From Omphalotus guepiniiformis (taxonomy: Eukaryota > Basidiomycota > Agaricomycetes > Agaricales > Omphalotaceae), in NCBI GenBank assembly GCA_028554645.1, contig JAQOOI010000021.1, positions 2,232,001 through 2,296,000 of the forward strand: 64,000 bases of DNA. The letters are read 5' to 3'. Each line of letters begins with the position of its first letter. The stretch's first letter is position 1. This document shows positions 52,132-62,341 of the stretch, piece by piece. The translations under genes and the position numbers were made by a program. The notes under the pieces were generated by a model. The model had not been told where the DNA came from, made no database searches, and was given only the letters and a program-made list of their open reading frames with translations.

Positions 52132-54403
52132 ATGGATGAAGATGGCAATGCCACAATTGCTGGATATAAGCTGCCAGACAATGAATTGTTTTCAGAACCT
52201 GAAAAGGCTGAGGCATTTGTGTTTGCAGCTGAGTCCAGCATAAGAGAAAAAGATATAGCCGCTGCAGACTCGGTTAGATCGTATTTAAATCGGTCTGTAG
52301 ACTCAGAAAAGAAACAAGTGTTCTGTACCTGGCAAGAAAATTTAAATTTGAATTCAAAAGAGCACTTAGATACTCAGAATTCAGACTTAGATACTTGCAC
52401 GGTACTTAATCACACTTCGGAACCTGCATCTGGAACTGAAAAGAGGATGGATAAGGGTAAAACGGTCAAAAGAGAACCTAAACCAGTCCAATCTTCAAGA
52501 CCCAGATGGAGTAGAGATAAGAATGGCAACAAAATGGCCAGATTGGTGACTGTTTTGGCTTCTAGAAAGTACAAGCCAGTTGCTATTAAGGTCAAACCTG
52601 TTAAAGCTACCTTACCTGCGGAGTTCCGGATTGAAAGAAAAATAATTGGAGATCCGTTACAAGATATGCCTGAGTTACCTACTCATCCTCCAGATTTCAC
52701 TCCTGGTGAGAAATACTCTCAAGAAAGAAAAGAAATTGTAGACAAGAATCATAATGAAGGATTCTTATGGCCTGAAGAGCTGAAGCTTGTACACCATCTT
52801 ATGAAAGTCCAAGAGAAAGCATTTGCATGGGAAGCATCTGAAGGAGGAACCTTTAATACAGAGTTCTTTCCTCCAGTAAAGTTTCCAGTGTTACCACACA
52901 CCCCTTGGGTAGAAAGGAATATTCCTATACCTCCAGGGATCTATGATCAAGTGTGTAAAATGATTAAGGACAAAATAGATGCTGGTGTATATGAGCCTTC
53001 TAGTTCATCCTATAGATCCAGATGGTTCTGTGTCTTAAAGAAAGATGGAAAAAGCTTAAGATTGGTCCATAGTTTAGAACCACTCAATAAAGTGACTATT
53101 CAACATTCAGGAATTCCTCCTGCAACTGCAGATATAGCTAGAAGCTTCTCTGGAAGAGCATGTTTGGGATTACTGGATATCTTTGTTGGGTATGATGAGA
53201 GGCTGGTTGATGAAAGTTCAAGAGATCTTACAACCTTTCAAACACCTTTTGGCCCACATAGATTAGTAAAGTTACCTATGGGTTGGACAAATTCTGTACC
53301 AATCTACCATGATGATGTTACATACATCTTCAGAGATGAAATTCCACATGTAACTAAACCTTACATTGATGATGTACCTGTAAAAGGGCCTGTCAGCAGA
53401 TATGAAACTGCAGATGGAGGTTATGAAACTATCCCTGAAAATTCTGGCATCAGAAGATTTGTGTGGGAGTATCTGCAGAATATGAACAGAATTGTGCAAA
53501 GAATGAAACATGCTGGTGGTACCTTTGCAGGGACCAAAGCTTTCATCTGTGTAGCTGAAGGTGATGTTGTTGGACATCATGTCAGTTATGAAGGAGAAAA
53601 GCCAGTTGAAAGGCTAGCTGAAGTTGTCCTGACTTGTGATGCATCAAAATGGTCTGAGAAGAAAGATATCCGGTCATTTTTGGGCACTGCTGGTCATATG
53701 AGAATGTTCATAAAGGACTATGCCAAGAAAGCAAAACCTTTGACAATCTTAACTGGAGATGTGCCTTTTCAAATGGGTCCTGCAGAACTGGAAGCTGTAG
53801 AAATGATTAAAGATGGGATCAGAAATGCTCCGGCACTTCGTCCTATTGACTATGATTTAAGTACTGGAATCACCCTTTCAGTAGATACTTCCTGGATGGC
53901 AGTAGGTTTCCAGCTATATCAGAGAGACCCTGCAGATTCAAAGAAAAAGTTCTACAACTGGATGGGTTCCATTACTTTAAATGAAAGAGAAGCAAGGTTT
54001 TCTCAACCCAAGAGAGAACTATATGGCTTGATGTTGGCCTTACAACAAACATATTACCAGACATATGGATGTAGGGATCTTACTGTGGAAACAGATGCAA
54101 GCTATATTAAAGGAATGCTTGACAAAACCCAGTAGTGGTCCCAATGCAACTATAAACAGATGGATTGAAGAAATAAGGAAGTTCCACTTCACCTTGGTAC
54201 ACATCAAGGGCACTGAACATAAGGGACCAGATGGACTATCTAGACCACCTAGAGGAACCATACCAACTGAAAGAGCGGCATCTAGAGATCCGGATTCATT
54301 TGTTGATGAAGATGATGGTCTGCCAGTGAAATTCAGAATGGGAGATGGTGAATCTGAGGTACCCTTTGATTTTGAAGCCTTTAAAGATGAAATAGATACT
54401 CGA
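52132..54403 (+). pseudogene. Gypsy RT-RNase H (frameshifted near the end)
   Basis: The frame to 54135 holds the RT: FCVLKKDGKSLRLVHSLEPLN, LLDIFVGYDERLV, the YXDD box as YIDDVPVKGP near residue 411, and the thumb. RNase H follows with LSVDTSWMAVGFQL, KRELYGL and ETDASYIKGM. It stops because of one extra A in gacaaaacccag near 54124. In the next frame NATINRWIEEIRKFHF, EHKGPDGLSR and a linker continue to 54403, where the chromovirus is inserted. The reading frame resumes exactly after the target duplication at 62882. Apart from homopolymer differences all catalytic residues are there. Confidence 0.87.
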
Positions 54404-54943
54404 TGTTAAGTACGTGCGGACTAGAGACGGTAAGAGTGCGAGGACCTCCGAGGAGGTCCGAGAGAAGGAGTTCGAAAGGAACAAGACAAGATAAACCAGG
54501 AGCTCCGAATTGCTCCGGCAACAAGACTTCACCCGGTAGGCAGTATTATTTCGATACTGCCCTCCGTGCTGCACCCGGATTGGAAGTCCGAGGAGAGATG
54601 AGAGTTCAGACGAGAAATTCAAGATAGTAGTCCGGAGACTAATTTGATTTAAAACTAAAGTATATACAGTATAAGCGTGAAGTATTTATATGAGTATTCT
54701 ACCGGAGATACTCGGAGTAATAAAACAATAGTGTGAGAAGAATGAAACTAAAGAACAATAAGAACATGGAACGTCGGCGACGTTCGGATGTCCGGAGTGG
54801 AAAAGAATAATAAAAGCGAATAGGAAAGCGTGAATTTGTAAAGTGAACCATATGGAAAGATTGAATAGATGTCAGGAAGAAGAAATCAAAGAAGTTCTAG
54901 AAACCGGAGGTCTGACCCGGAGTTCCGGCGCATAGCCGTAACA
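54404..54943 (-). repeat. 3' LTR of chromovirus
   Basis: It is identical to 62342-62881. It contains the 8+2+8 palindrome GGACCTCC-GA-GGAGGTCC at 54442-54459. Confidence 0.94.
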
Positions 54944-54953
54944 GTATCTCCCT

Positions 54954-54983
54954 CTTAGGGTTCTTGCCCTCAAGAACCCTAAG
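54954..54983. other. Perfect 13-bp hairpin plus AAGTCCC tandem repeat
   Basis: CTTAGGGTTCTTG, loop CCCT, then CAAGAACCCTAAG forms a perfect stem. It is followed by five AAGTCC(C/G) units at 54981-55015. It lies between the 3' LTR and the antisense gene promoter. It could be a terminator, an insulator-like site or a binding site. Confidence 0.7.
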
Positions 54984-55085
54984 TCCCAAGTCCCAAGTCC
55001 CAAGTCCCAAGTCCGACCCTGCCCCTCGGAGTGAGATGTGTCCGAATTTTCAACATCGACCAAATCCTGCCAAACAATGGATTGG

Positions 55086-55093
55086 TATAAAAG
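55086..55093 (+). promoter_or_regulatory. TATA box of the antisense gene
   Basis: TATAAAAG lies 68 bp before the ATG at 55161, with a C-rich leader in between. This is a normal layout for a fungal Pol II promoter, reading away from the nearby LTR and against the retroelement. Confidence 0.65.
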
Positions 55094-55160
55094 CCTAGCC
55101 TGCAAACCTCTAAGTTCCCCCCAACCCCGCACTCCTCAACCCCGTAAGCTCAACACAAAA

Positions 55161-56643
55161 ATGCCAGCAACTCGAGCCAACACCCCCACGTTCGAAACTG
55201 AATACCCCCTTCCGGCACCATTCGGACGTCCGGAACCTGAACCCCGTGTAAAGCCTGCATTGCCTCGAAGGAAGACACCGGAGAATGCGGAGGAGTTTGA
55301 TAGAATAAAATTGGCGATTGCCATGGGTAAGTTTTTTCTGTCCGCGGATGTCCGATACTCAATGTCCTTTTTAGTTGAACAGGAGGAGGATAGGGAGTGG
55401 GCCGAATACGACAAGGCAAAGAATGAGTGGACAGAGGAAGTCCGGAGGATTCAGGAGTGGCGTCAGGAGGCGCAAGAGAAGTGGAGGGCGGAGGAGCGAG
55501 AACGAAGGAGGAGAGAAGTTGAGGAAGCACAGAGAATTTTGGATGAGGAGAAACGGAGGGCCGAGGAGGAGAGTGAGGCGGAGGAGGAGAGGAAAGCCAG
55601 GAGGGCTATTGAGAAGGCCGAGGAAGCAAGGAGAAGGAAGGAGAAGAGGGACGGAAAGAGGAAAGCGCAAGAGGAACCGGAGGCCGGTGGGTCTCCTAAG
55701 AGAAAGAGAAAAAATGTGGTATCAGCGGTACGTGAACAAACATGAGTATTGGACTAGATTTATAACAAAATTTTAGTCTATTGTAATTTCAGATGGAGAA
55801 GAAGAAGAAGAGACCGGAGGTCCGAGCTCCCGACCCGCATGCCTGCAGTGTCGGGCACGACACTATCAATGTTCCGGGCGACCTCGGAACACAAAATCTA
55901 CTTCCTGCGACGAATGCAGGAAGCAAAAATCAAGATGCTCGTTTTCGGAGCGAGTCGGCGCTCCGAGCACCTCCACCACTTCCCTATCTCCGGCTTCCCT
56001 CGAGCTGCTCATGCAGCAAAATGAAGAAATACTATCCCGGTTAGCTAGGTTAGAGAAGAAGGTCGAGGGACGAGCAGGAGAGCCTCGGGACTCCGCGGAG
56101 CTCTCCGACTTGGACTTGGTGAACCGGCGGATCGATGACGTTGACGCCGCCGTCTACTCAACTAGAGAAGAGGTCTCTAGTTGGGGTGTATTCTTGGCGG
56201 AACGGACCCGCGACTGGGCCCTTGCCTTGGGAATGGCAATGGGTGCCACGACTCCTGTTCAGGGGTCCTATATCATGAACCAGGCGATAATCAACGCCTC
56301 GATCCGGCTCGCCGAAATGGGCCGGGAATTACACTTTGCTTGGGAGCGCGACCAAGCAGAGCGATCGGATGCCCGTCCGGAGGTGCGAGAGCCGACGTTG
56401 CCTAGTGTCATGAACAGTAGGATGGTGCAAGGAGTACTGGGCGGAGAGGCCGCTCAGTTGACTGAGTTTTTTGAGCAGGTGGACGAGATCTGTACGGGGC
56501 TCCGAGAAGTACCGGCAGAGAGGATCAGAGAAGAAGAGGAAACGAATACTCGCTATACCGCGGAGGAGCGAAAGATGTTCGCTGAAAGGCGAAAAGAAAT
56601 TGAAAGACGACGGGAAGAGCGAGGAGGTCCGAGTAGGACATGA
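55161..56643 (+). CDS. Antisense accessory protein with Zn2Cys6-type cluster and coiled coils
   Basis: Exons 55161-55326, 55375-55737 and 55793-56643 join with introns GTAAGT...TTTTTAG (48 bp) and GTACGT...TTTCAG (55 bp). They give 1380 nt, 459 residues. The 48-bp intron is a multiple of three and could be retained. Residues about 60-150 are a Glu/Arg-rich coiled coil, followed by a basic KRKRKN patch like a nuclear signal. Then come CLQCRARHYQC, 11 residues, and CDECRKQKSRC: exactly C-X2-C-X6-C-X11-C-X2-C-X6-C, the spacing of fungal Zn2Cys6 DNA-binding domains. The second exon-exon junction lies just before this cluster. A leucine-rich helix (LLMQQNEEILSRLARLEKK) follows, as in dimerising regulators. 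The C-terminal part is helical and acidic. It lies between pol and the 3' LTR, opposite to the element, so it may regulate the element or its host site. That role is inferred. Confidence 0.8.
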
Positions 56644-56848
56644 ATAGAGAAGGAGTTGTAGATAGAAAAGAAAAAGAACTTGTATATAATATGTCTTTTG
56701 TTTTGTTTTTCTTGATAGCTTTTGTTTTGTTTTGTATAAAGAAATGTCTGTTTTTTATAACGAGATAAGCGTGATAGAAAGAGAGAGAGCAAAAAGGATA
56801 GAGAGAAAGAAAGAAACACCAAGACCGTCAACGTCCGAGGACGTCCGA

Positions 56849-59800
56849 TCAGATTGTCAACTTCGACAGAGGTCCAGGTTTGTCCGGATATCGGACATGG
56901 AACTCCTGGATGTAGTCTTCAGCTGTGAGTTCATCAGCTAAGACCCATGAAAATTCTTCATCCGTCCCTTCATAACCAAGCCATTGCACATAGTACAATA
57001 GCGGACACTTTCGGCGTCTCCGGTCCAGCTTGGAATCCAGTATCTGAGCAATCTCGTATTCAACTTCACCGTTGACCTCAACCGGCGGAGGCGGAGGTTG
57101 TGAACGGTTAGGAATGGTGTTGGGAGGTGCTGGTTCGAGTTGAGAGACATGGAATACTGGATGTACGGACCGGAGGTAGTCCGGAAGCTGTAGTGTATAA
57201 GCAAGGTTACTAGGTCGAGCTAGTATTTTGAATGGACCTAAATATTTCTCGGAAAATTTAGCTGTAGGACGAGTAGAACGAATGTGCTTAGCGTTAAGAT
57301 ATACTTCTGAGCCAATGGGCAATTCCGGAGCCGAGGACCTCCGCCGGTCAGCTTGTTCCTTGTAACGAGTCTGAGCGAGAGTAATCTCATCGCGTAGAAA
57401 AGCATGGAGCTCATCAAGGTTGACCACAAACTGTCGAGCCCGGTCGGATGCGAGGTCGTATTCCGGATGTATTGAAAGGTTTGGGTGATAACCTTTGTTG
57501 GCAAAGAAGGGTGAAATACCAGTGGAGCTGTTCGGAGCGTTATTGTAGGCAAACTCTGCAATGGCCAAGAGTTCATCCCAGTCATCCTGTTGGTAAGAGC
57601 AATAAATTCGGATGTACTGTTCCAGAGTTTGGTTAGCTCGTTCAGTTTGTCCATCAGCCTCCGGATGATAACCGGAGGTGTAATGAAGCTCCATCTGCAA
57701 CGCTTTACCTAAAGCCCTAAAAAACTGCGAGACAAACTCGGAGCCCCGGTCGGAGGTGACATGCCGAGGAACACCGTGTTTGGAGAATACGTGAAGGACG
57801 AAAAGTTGAGCTAGCTGTTCGGAGGTTATGGTGTCAAAAGTAGGAATAAAAATGGCTTGCTTAGATGCCCTGTCTACCACGACTAGAATGGCTGTAAAGC
57901 CATGAGAGTTCGGAAGTTGTTCAATGAAGTCCATGGATATGGAATCCCAAGGACGTTCCGGAACTGGGAGAGGTTGCAGAAGACCATAAGGACGGTGTCT
58001 ACGGCTCTTGTTGCGACCGCAAACAGTGCAGGATTGCACGTAGGACCGGACGAACTCTCGGATCCGAGGCCAGGTATACTGTCTTCGGATGACCTCGAGT
58101 GTCCGGTTCTGCCCAAAGTGTCCTGAAAGTGGGTGGTCATGGAAATATCGAAGTACCTGAAGCCGCAGGTCACCCGAGTCTGGAACATAGATGCGACCGT
58201 CGAGCCGGAGTTGTCCGGAGTTGTCTAAAGTCCAACGTTTGTTAGCATCATCATTGGCAAGTGACATACCTGCCTTGGACTCCGAGTCTGAAGCTAGTGA
58301 TTCCCGGATCGACTGATGTAGTTTGTCGAGATCCATAATGATACTAGCGCGAAGGACCGGACCTTCTAGGAAAGTTGCTCGAAGTGAAGTCGATAGTTGT
58401 TCTTGGGTGAAAATCGGTTTCAGATTCTGTGGATTGACCGTAGCGTAAGTACTATCTCCCTCTTTTGGGTAGACGTCCCAACATCGAGTCAGAGCGTCAG
58501 GTTTTGCTCCGAGGCGCCCCGGTCGGAACCGGATTACCATATTAAAGTGAGACAAGTATTCACTCCATCTAACCTGTCGGCGCGTCAAGACCTTGGTAGT
58601 ACTGAAGTACTCCAAGTTCTTATGATCTGTGACCACGTCGACCGGCGTTGCGGAGCCCTCCAAGTAATGCCGCCAGTGTTGGAAAGATTCAAAGATGGTG
58701 AGGAGCTCTTTGTCGTGGGTGTCGTAGTTGAGCTCGGCGGCATGAAGGGTCCGAGACAGGAATGCGACTGGATGGATTTCTCCATCGTCCATACGAAGTG
58801 AAAGAATTGCCGCTATAGCGTAGTCCGAGGCGTCCGTTTCCAGGACTATCTGTCGGTCAGGTTCCCAGTGAGTTAAAACAGGAGCAGAAAGAAAAGCAGA
58901 TTTAAGTGAATCAAAAGAATGTTGACACTCCTCGGACCATTTCCAAGGAATACCTTTGCGAGTAAGACGAGTTAGTGGAACCACGATACCAGAATAATTG
59001 AAAATGAAACGGCGGTAGAAATTGCAGAAACCAAGGAAGGACTGAATGTCTTTGATGCGTCCCGGTCGAGGAAGGGGCCAATCAACGATGGCCTTAACCT
59101 TCTCCTCGGACATCCGAAGACCGTCCGGTGACAGAATGTAACCGAGGTATTCAACAGTTTCGGAGTCGAAGACACATTTGTTGGGATTGCAGAATAAGCC
59201 GTGCTTCCGGAGGCGTCGGAGAACCTCGCGGACATGTTTTCGATGGTCTGCTCGGTTGTCCGAATAGATTAGAACGTCGTCCAGGTAGACAATAACGTAG
59301 ACATCTAGTAAGTCGGCAAATATTTCATTTACAAACTGTTGAAAAGCCGCCGGAGCATTGGTTAGTCCCTCGGGAATGACCTTCCATTCGTAAGAGCCGT
59401 ATCTGGTGCGGAAAGCAGTTTTCCATTCGTCTCCCTCGGCAATCCGGACCAAGTGGTAAGCATGTCGAAGATCAAGCTTGGTATAGATTTTCGCCTTTTT
59501 AGGAGCGTCGAGGAGGTCGGAAATTAATGGTAAAGGATACCGGTCCTTGCGGGTAATCTTGTTCAAGCCACGAAAATCTACACAGAGACGGAGTGAGCCA
59601 TTCTTTTTAGGAACAAACAATACCGGCGCTCCATGTTTAGATGAAGAGGTCGTAATGAATCCGTTGGCGAGATGCTTGTCCAAGAAAGCCCTAAGGGCCT
59701 CTAGTTCCTTCGCGGACAGTGGGTAAACACGTCCGAGAGGAGGTTCAGCACCGTCCTCTAAGTCGATTTTAAGGTCGTAAGGGCGGTACGGTGGTAAGAC

Positions 59801-60655
59801 TTCTGAAAGACCTTCATCAAAAACGTCAGCAAAATCGTGATACTCTTCCGGTATTCCGGAGAGATCAACAGGTGAATGGATAGATGCTGCGTTACCAGTA
59901 ACGGAGGCAACCGGACGTCCGTAGATCACAATGGGATCTTGTCCAGCTTCCTTGCAAGCCCGTATGAATGCTGCAGCACCAATAAAAGCAATATCCGGAT
60001 CCGACGGGTCCGAAATTCTTGCTCCCATTTGCGTGACGGTTGGATATGAGTAGATGGGTTCAAAGGGAAAGTTTGCCTTCCGAGGACGAGAGGTAGGTGT
60101 CGGTGATGCGTCGATGGACGCGACCTCAACCGGAGTTGAAGATGCAGCCTGCGGAATGGGAGATGGAACTGTTTGATCAGTGTTTCGGAATGAAATAACT
60201 CCTGTGACCCAGTCAACCAACGGGTTGTAGCGGGTGAGAAAGTTGTATCCTAAAACAGCTTTACAAGACGAATCCAAAGAAGTGACAAAAAAGTCAAGAG
60301 ACAAGGTCTCCCCGGAAGGAAATTGAACAGGTAAAGTAACAAGCTCCTCAATTAATGAAGAAGCGGTTGAACCATCAAGAAGGCGTAGTCGAACCGGAGG
60401 AACTGGAGTTACCGGAAGAAAATAATCATGAACAAATTTTGAATCGAGGAAACTATGAGAAGAACCAGAATCAAGTAACGTAGAAAATTTCAAAAATGAA
60501 GTAGACTGATTTTCGGGCTCCCTAACGAGGCCCTTGAGGCCCGAGGAGCTCCGATCGATACAAAGTGGTAATACAAGTGAATCAGAGTGGTGTAAAAGAG
60601 CGGACGCGTTGAGAGTAACCTCGGAGATGACACGATCGTGGCCAACGCAACCCAA
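56849..60655 (-). CDS. Chromovirus Pol polyprotein with chromodomain
   Basis: This is an open frame of 1268 residues from the first ATG; the -1 frame is already open from about 60697, so it is probably made as a Gag-Pol fusion. The aspartic protease TLLDSGSSHSFLD is near residue 60. RT has YVIVYLDDVLIYSD near 456, then FLGFCNFYRRFI. RNase H has VLETDASDYAIAAIL near 604. The integrase has the HHCC part (HDHPLSGHFG, CTVC near 870), then MDFIEQL near 908, TSDRGSEF near 968 and ADGQTERANQ near 1003 as D, D, E. A chromodomain closes the protein (CPLLYYVQWLGYEGTDEEFS near 1215); in this clade it steers integration to modified chromatin. Nothing is missing. The stop is 205 bp from the stop of the convergent antisense gene. 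Confidence 0.95.
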   Translation of the reverse strand: MGCVGHDRVISEVTLNASALLHHSDSLVLPLCIDRSSSGLKGLVREPENQSTSFLKFSTLLDSGSSHSFLDSKFVHDYFLPVTPVPPVRLRLLDGSTASSLIEELVTLPVQFPSGETLSLDFFVTSLDSSCKAVLGYNFLTRYNPLVDWVTGVISFRNTDQTVPSPIPQAASSTPVEVASIDASPTPTSRPRKANFPFEPIYSYPTVTQMGARISDPSDPDIAFIGAAAFIRACKEAGQDPIVIYGRPVASVTGNAASIHSPVDLSGIPEEYHDFADVFDEGLSEVLPPYRPYDLKIDLEDGAEPPLGRVYPLSAKELEALRAFLDKHLANGFITTSSSKHGAPVLFVPKKNGSLRLCVDFRGLNKITRKDRYPLPLISDLLDAPKKAKIYTKLDLRHAYHLVRIAEGDEWKTAFRTRYGSYEWKVIPEGLTNAPAAFQQFVNEIFADLLDVYVIVYLDDVLIYSDNRADHRKHVREVLRRLRKHGLFCNPNKCVFDSETVEYLGYILSPDGLRMSEEKVKAIVDWPLPRPGRIKDIQSFLGFCNFYRRFIFNYSGIVVPLTRLTRKGIPWKWSEECQHSFDSLKSAFLSAPVLTHWEPDRQIVLETDASDYAIAAILSLRMDDGEIHPVAFLSRTLHAAELNYDTHDKELLTIFESFQHWRHYLEGSATPVDVVTDHKNLEYFSTTKVLTRRQVRWSEYLSHFNMVIRFRPGRLGAKPDALTRCWDVYPKEGDSTYATVNPQNLKPIFTQEQLSTSLRATFLEGPVLRASIIMDLDKLHQSIRESLASDSESKAGMSLANDDANKRWTLDNSGQLRLDGRIYVPDSGDLRLQVLRYFHDHPLSGHFGQNRTLEVIRRQYTWPRIREFVRSYVQSCTVCGRNKSRRHRPYGLLQPLPVPERPWDSISMDFIEQLPNSHGFTAILVVVDRASKQAIFIPTFDTITSEQLAQLFVLHVFSKHGVPRHVTSDRGSEFVSQFFRALGKALQMELHYTSGYHPEADGQTERANQTLEQYIRIYCSYQQDDWDELLAIAEFAYNNAPNSSTGISPFFANKGYHPNLSIHPEYDLASDRARQFVVNLDELHAFLRDEITLAQTRYKEQADRRRSSAPELPIGSEVYLNAKHIRSTRPTAKFSEKYLGPFKILARPSNLAYTLQLPDYLRSVHPVFHVSQLEPAPPNTIPNRSQPPPPPVEVNGEVEYEIAQILDSKLDRRRRKCPLLYYVQWLGYEGTDEEFSWVLADELTAEDYIQEFHVRYPDKPGPLSKLTI

Positions 60656-60684
60656 ATTTCGTGTCGAGGCATCTGGGCTGCGGA

Positions 60685-62307
60685 CTATTTTTCCGACTCC
60701 TTTGGAGTCAGTTTGGGGTCCTCCGAAGTTACCTCCGAAGCTCGTCCACGAGCCTCGTTCAACTTCTTCCGCTTATCACAATTATCCATAGTATGATTAC
60801 CTCCACAAAAGAAACATAACTTCAACTTCCGGCGCCTGTCCTTCTCCGCCTGCGTCAACTTCCCATCCTTCCCTAGCCTATCCGCGTATGGTTTTGGCGT
60901 GGTCGAAGAGGAATTTGTCTTGCCGGAGTTAGAACCGGAGCCAGAACCAGAACTAGATCCGGAGTTTCCGGAGTACGAGCGGTTGTTAGAGGAAGAGGAG
61001 GGCTTGTTGGGATTGCCACTCTTCTTCTTCTGCGAGCCAGATTGTGAAGTGGAGGAGCCACTTCCGGAGTTCCCGGAGCCTCCACCAGACGTCCGTTGTT
61101 CTCGCTGCTTTTCAGCAGAGCGAGCCCAGTAACGAGCATCGATCTTGGTGGCCTCTTTCCGGGTCCCCTGATAGGTTTTCGGATACTCGATCCGCATTAG
61201 TTCGTCCTTAATACGAGATGGCAAACCTTGATAATAGGCCCAACGTAAAGCAGCTTGATCCCAAAGAACCATCGCTGCGTAGGCTCCGAACTTTACATTG
61301 TAATTACGGATTCGATCCGTATCCCTCATTTTGAGCCCACTGAGGCGTTGCTCAGCCTCCGCTTCCATATCGTACTCTCCGAAATTTTCCATCAGCTCCT
61401 GCATGAAGGCCTGATAATTGACCATCCATGCCGGAGGATCGTCCGGATCCGGGTTCAGAAGCTCTGGCTGGAAATATTCCAGAGCCGATCCAGACAAATA
61501 GGAGAGCGCAAATGTGATCTTTCGATCGTCGGAGGAAAAATATTGAGGCCGATCGGAGTGGTGAAGGGCCAGAGAAATGATGAAATTTCGGAGCTTCCGC
61601 GGATCTGATCCATCGAAAACGTCCGGCTCCTTCAAGCGTGATTTGCTCTCCGGAGCCGCGGATGCCTGAGTGTTAAAAGCCCTAGCCATGTTAGTAAAAC
61701 CAGCCATGCTAGTGGTAAGAAACTCCTGCATCATCCGCCTAAAATCTTCATCACCGGTGCCACCGGTACCCCCGGAAGGTCCTCCAGGACCCCCAGGTCC
61801 ACCCGGTCCACCGCCACCATTTCCACCTGGTCCTCCAGGCCCGCCAGGTCCACCCGGACCTCCATGGCCTGGTCCACCACCACCATTACCTTCATCGCCT
61901 TCTCCAGGATCCCCACCATTACCTCCTATTCCTTCTGGCTGATCACCAGCCTCTCCTTCCGTCGCCGCTGCGATAATGTCATCGTCTTCGTCATTCTGCT
62001 CTTCAGGAGCAGTGTCGGACATGTCTTCATGTATCGGTAAAACTCCCGGCATTGTGGAAGTTTGACGAGTCGGAGTTACCGGAGGATTTCGAAAACCAGG
62101 CAAATGACCTGGTGAAAATAATGTTGATAAAACCGGAGGTTGTTGAGAAAGGCGTGAGCCTCGGCTTGGTGAGACGAATTTGCTTGCGCGAACTGAGTAA
62201 AGACCGGATCTCCGCCGCTCACGAAGAGCATTGGGATCGCGACCTTGGTAAAATGGTGCGTGAGACTGTGAAGCCTCAAGTAAGGGGTTTGTAGGATGTT
62301 GTGACAT
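60685..62307 (-). CDS. Chromovirus Gag
   Basis: I chose the ATG at 62307 (MSQHPTNPLLE), the first in the predicted transcript, giving 540 residues. A Gly/Pro-rich collagen-like run (GGPGGPGGPGG repeats) occupies about residues 135-190. The retrotransposon Gag core follows (ITFALSYLSGSALEYFQP), then a Ser/Gly/Asn-rich stretch and a zinc knuckle CFFCGGNHTMDNC (CX2CX4HX4C). It forms the particle and binds genomic RNA. It ends GAATCGGAAAAATAG-like, with an A-run right before the stop and Pol in the -1 frame, so frameshifting there is likely. Confidence 0.93.
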   Translation of the reverse strand: MSQHPTNPLLEASQSHAPFYQGRDPNALRERRRSGLYSVRASKFVSPSRGSRLSQQPPVLSTLFSPGHLPGFRNPPVTPTRQTSTMPGVLPIHEDMSDTAPEEQNDEDDDIIAAATEGEAGDQPEGIGGNGGDPGEGDEGNGGGGPGHGGPGGPGGPGGPGGNGGGGPGGPGGPGGPSGGTGGTGDEDFRRMMQEFLTTSMAGFTNMARAFNTQASAAPESKSRLKEPDVFDGSDPRKLRNFIISLALHHSDRPQYFSSDDRKITFALSYLSGSALEYFQPELLNPDPDDPPAWMVNYQAFMQELMENFGEYDMEAEAEQRLSGLKMRDTDRIRNYNVKFGAYAAMVLWDQAALRWAYYQGLPSRIKDELMRIEYPKTYQGTRKEATKIDARYWARSAEKQREQRTSGGGSGNSGSGSSTSQSGSQKKKSGNPNKPSSSSNNRSYSGNSGSSSGSGSGSNSGKTNSSSTTPKPYADRLGKDGKLTQAEKDRRRKLKLCFFCGGNHTMDNCDKRKKLNEARGRASEVTSEDPKLTPKESEK

Positions 62308-62329
62308 GATCAATAGCAGCACAGAGAAG

Positions 62330-62339
62330 AGTTTTAAAT
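62330..62339 (-). other. Self-primer binding site of the chromovirus
   Basis: On the minus strand ATTTAAAACT stands two bases after the 5' LTR. It is perfectly complementary to AGTTTTAAAT (62594-62585) inside the LTR. That sequence lies 34 nt after a TATAAATA box (62628-62621), that is, at the expected RNA start. Tf1-type elements prime from their own RNA 5' end in this way. Confidence 0.7.
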
Positions 62340-62341
62340 AC

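Noticed and set aside
54981..55015. Telomeric repeat seed
   Set aside because: TTAGGG/CCCTAA occurs once in each hairpin arm and is not in tandem; the tandem unit is AAGTCCC.
55136..55670. Minus-strand frames overlapping the antisense gene
   Set aside because: They are Leu/Pro/Ser-rich mirror images of a Glu/Arg-rich coiled coil and have no start context or splice pattern of their own.
61670..61942. Plus-strand proline-rich ORF
   Set aside because: It is the reverse reading of the Gly/Pro collagen-like run in chromovirus Gag.
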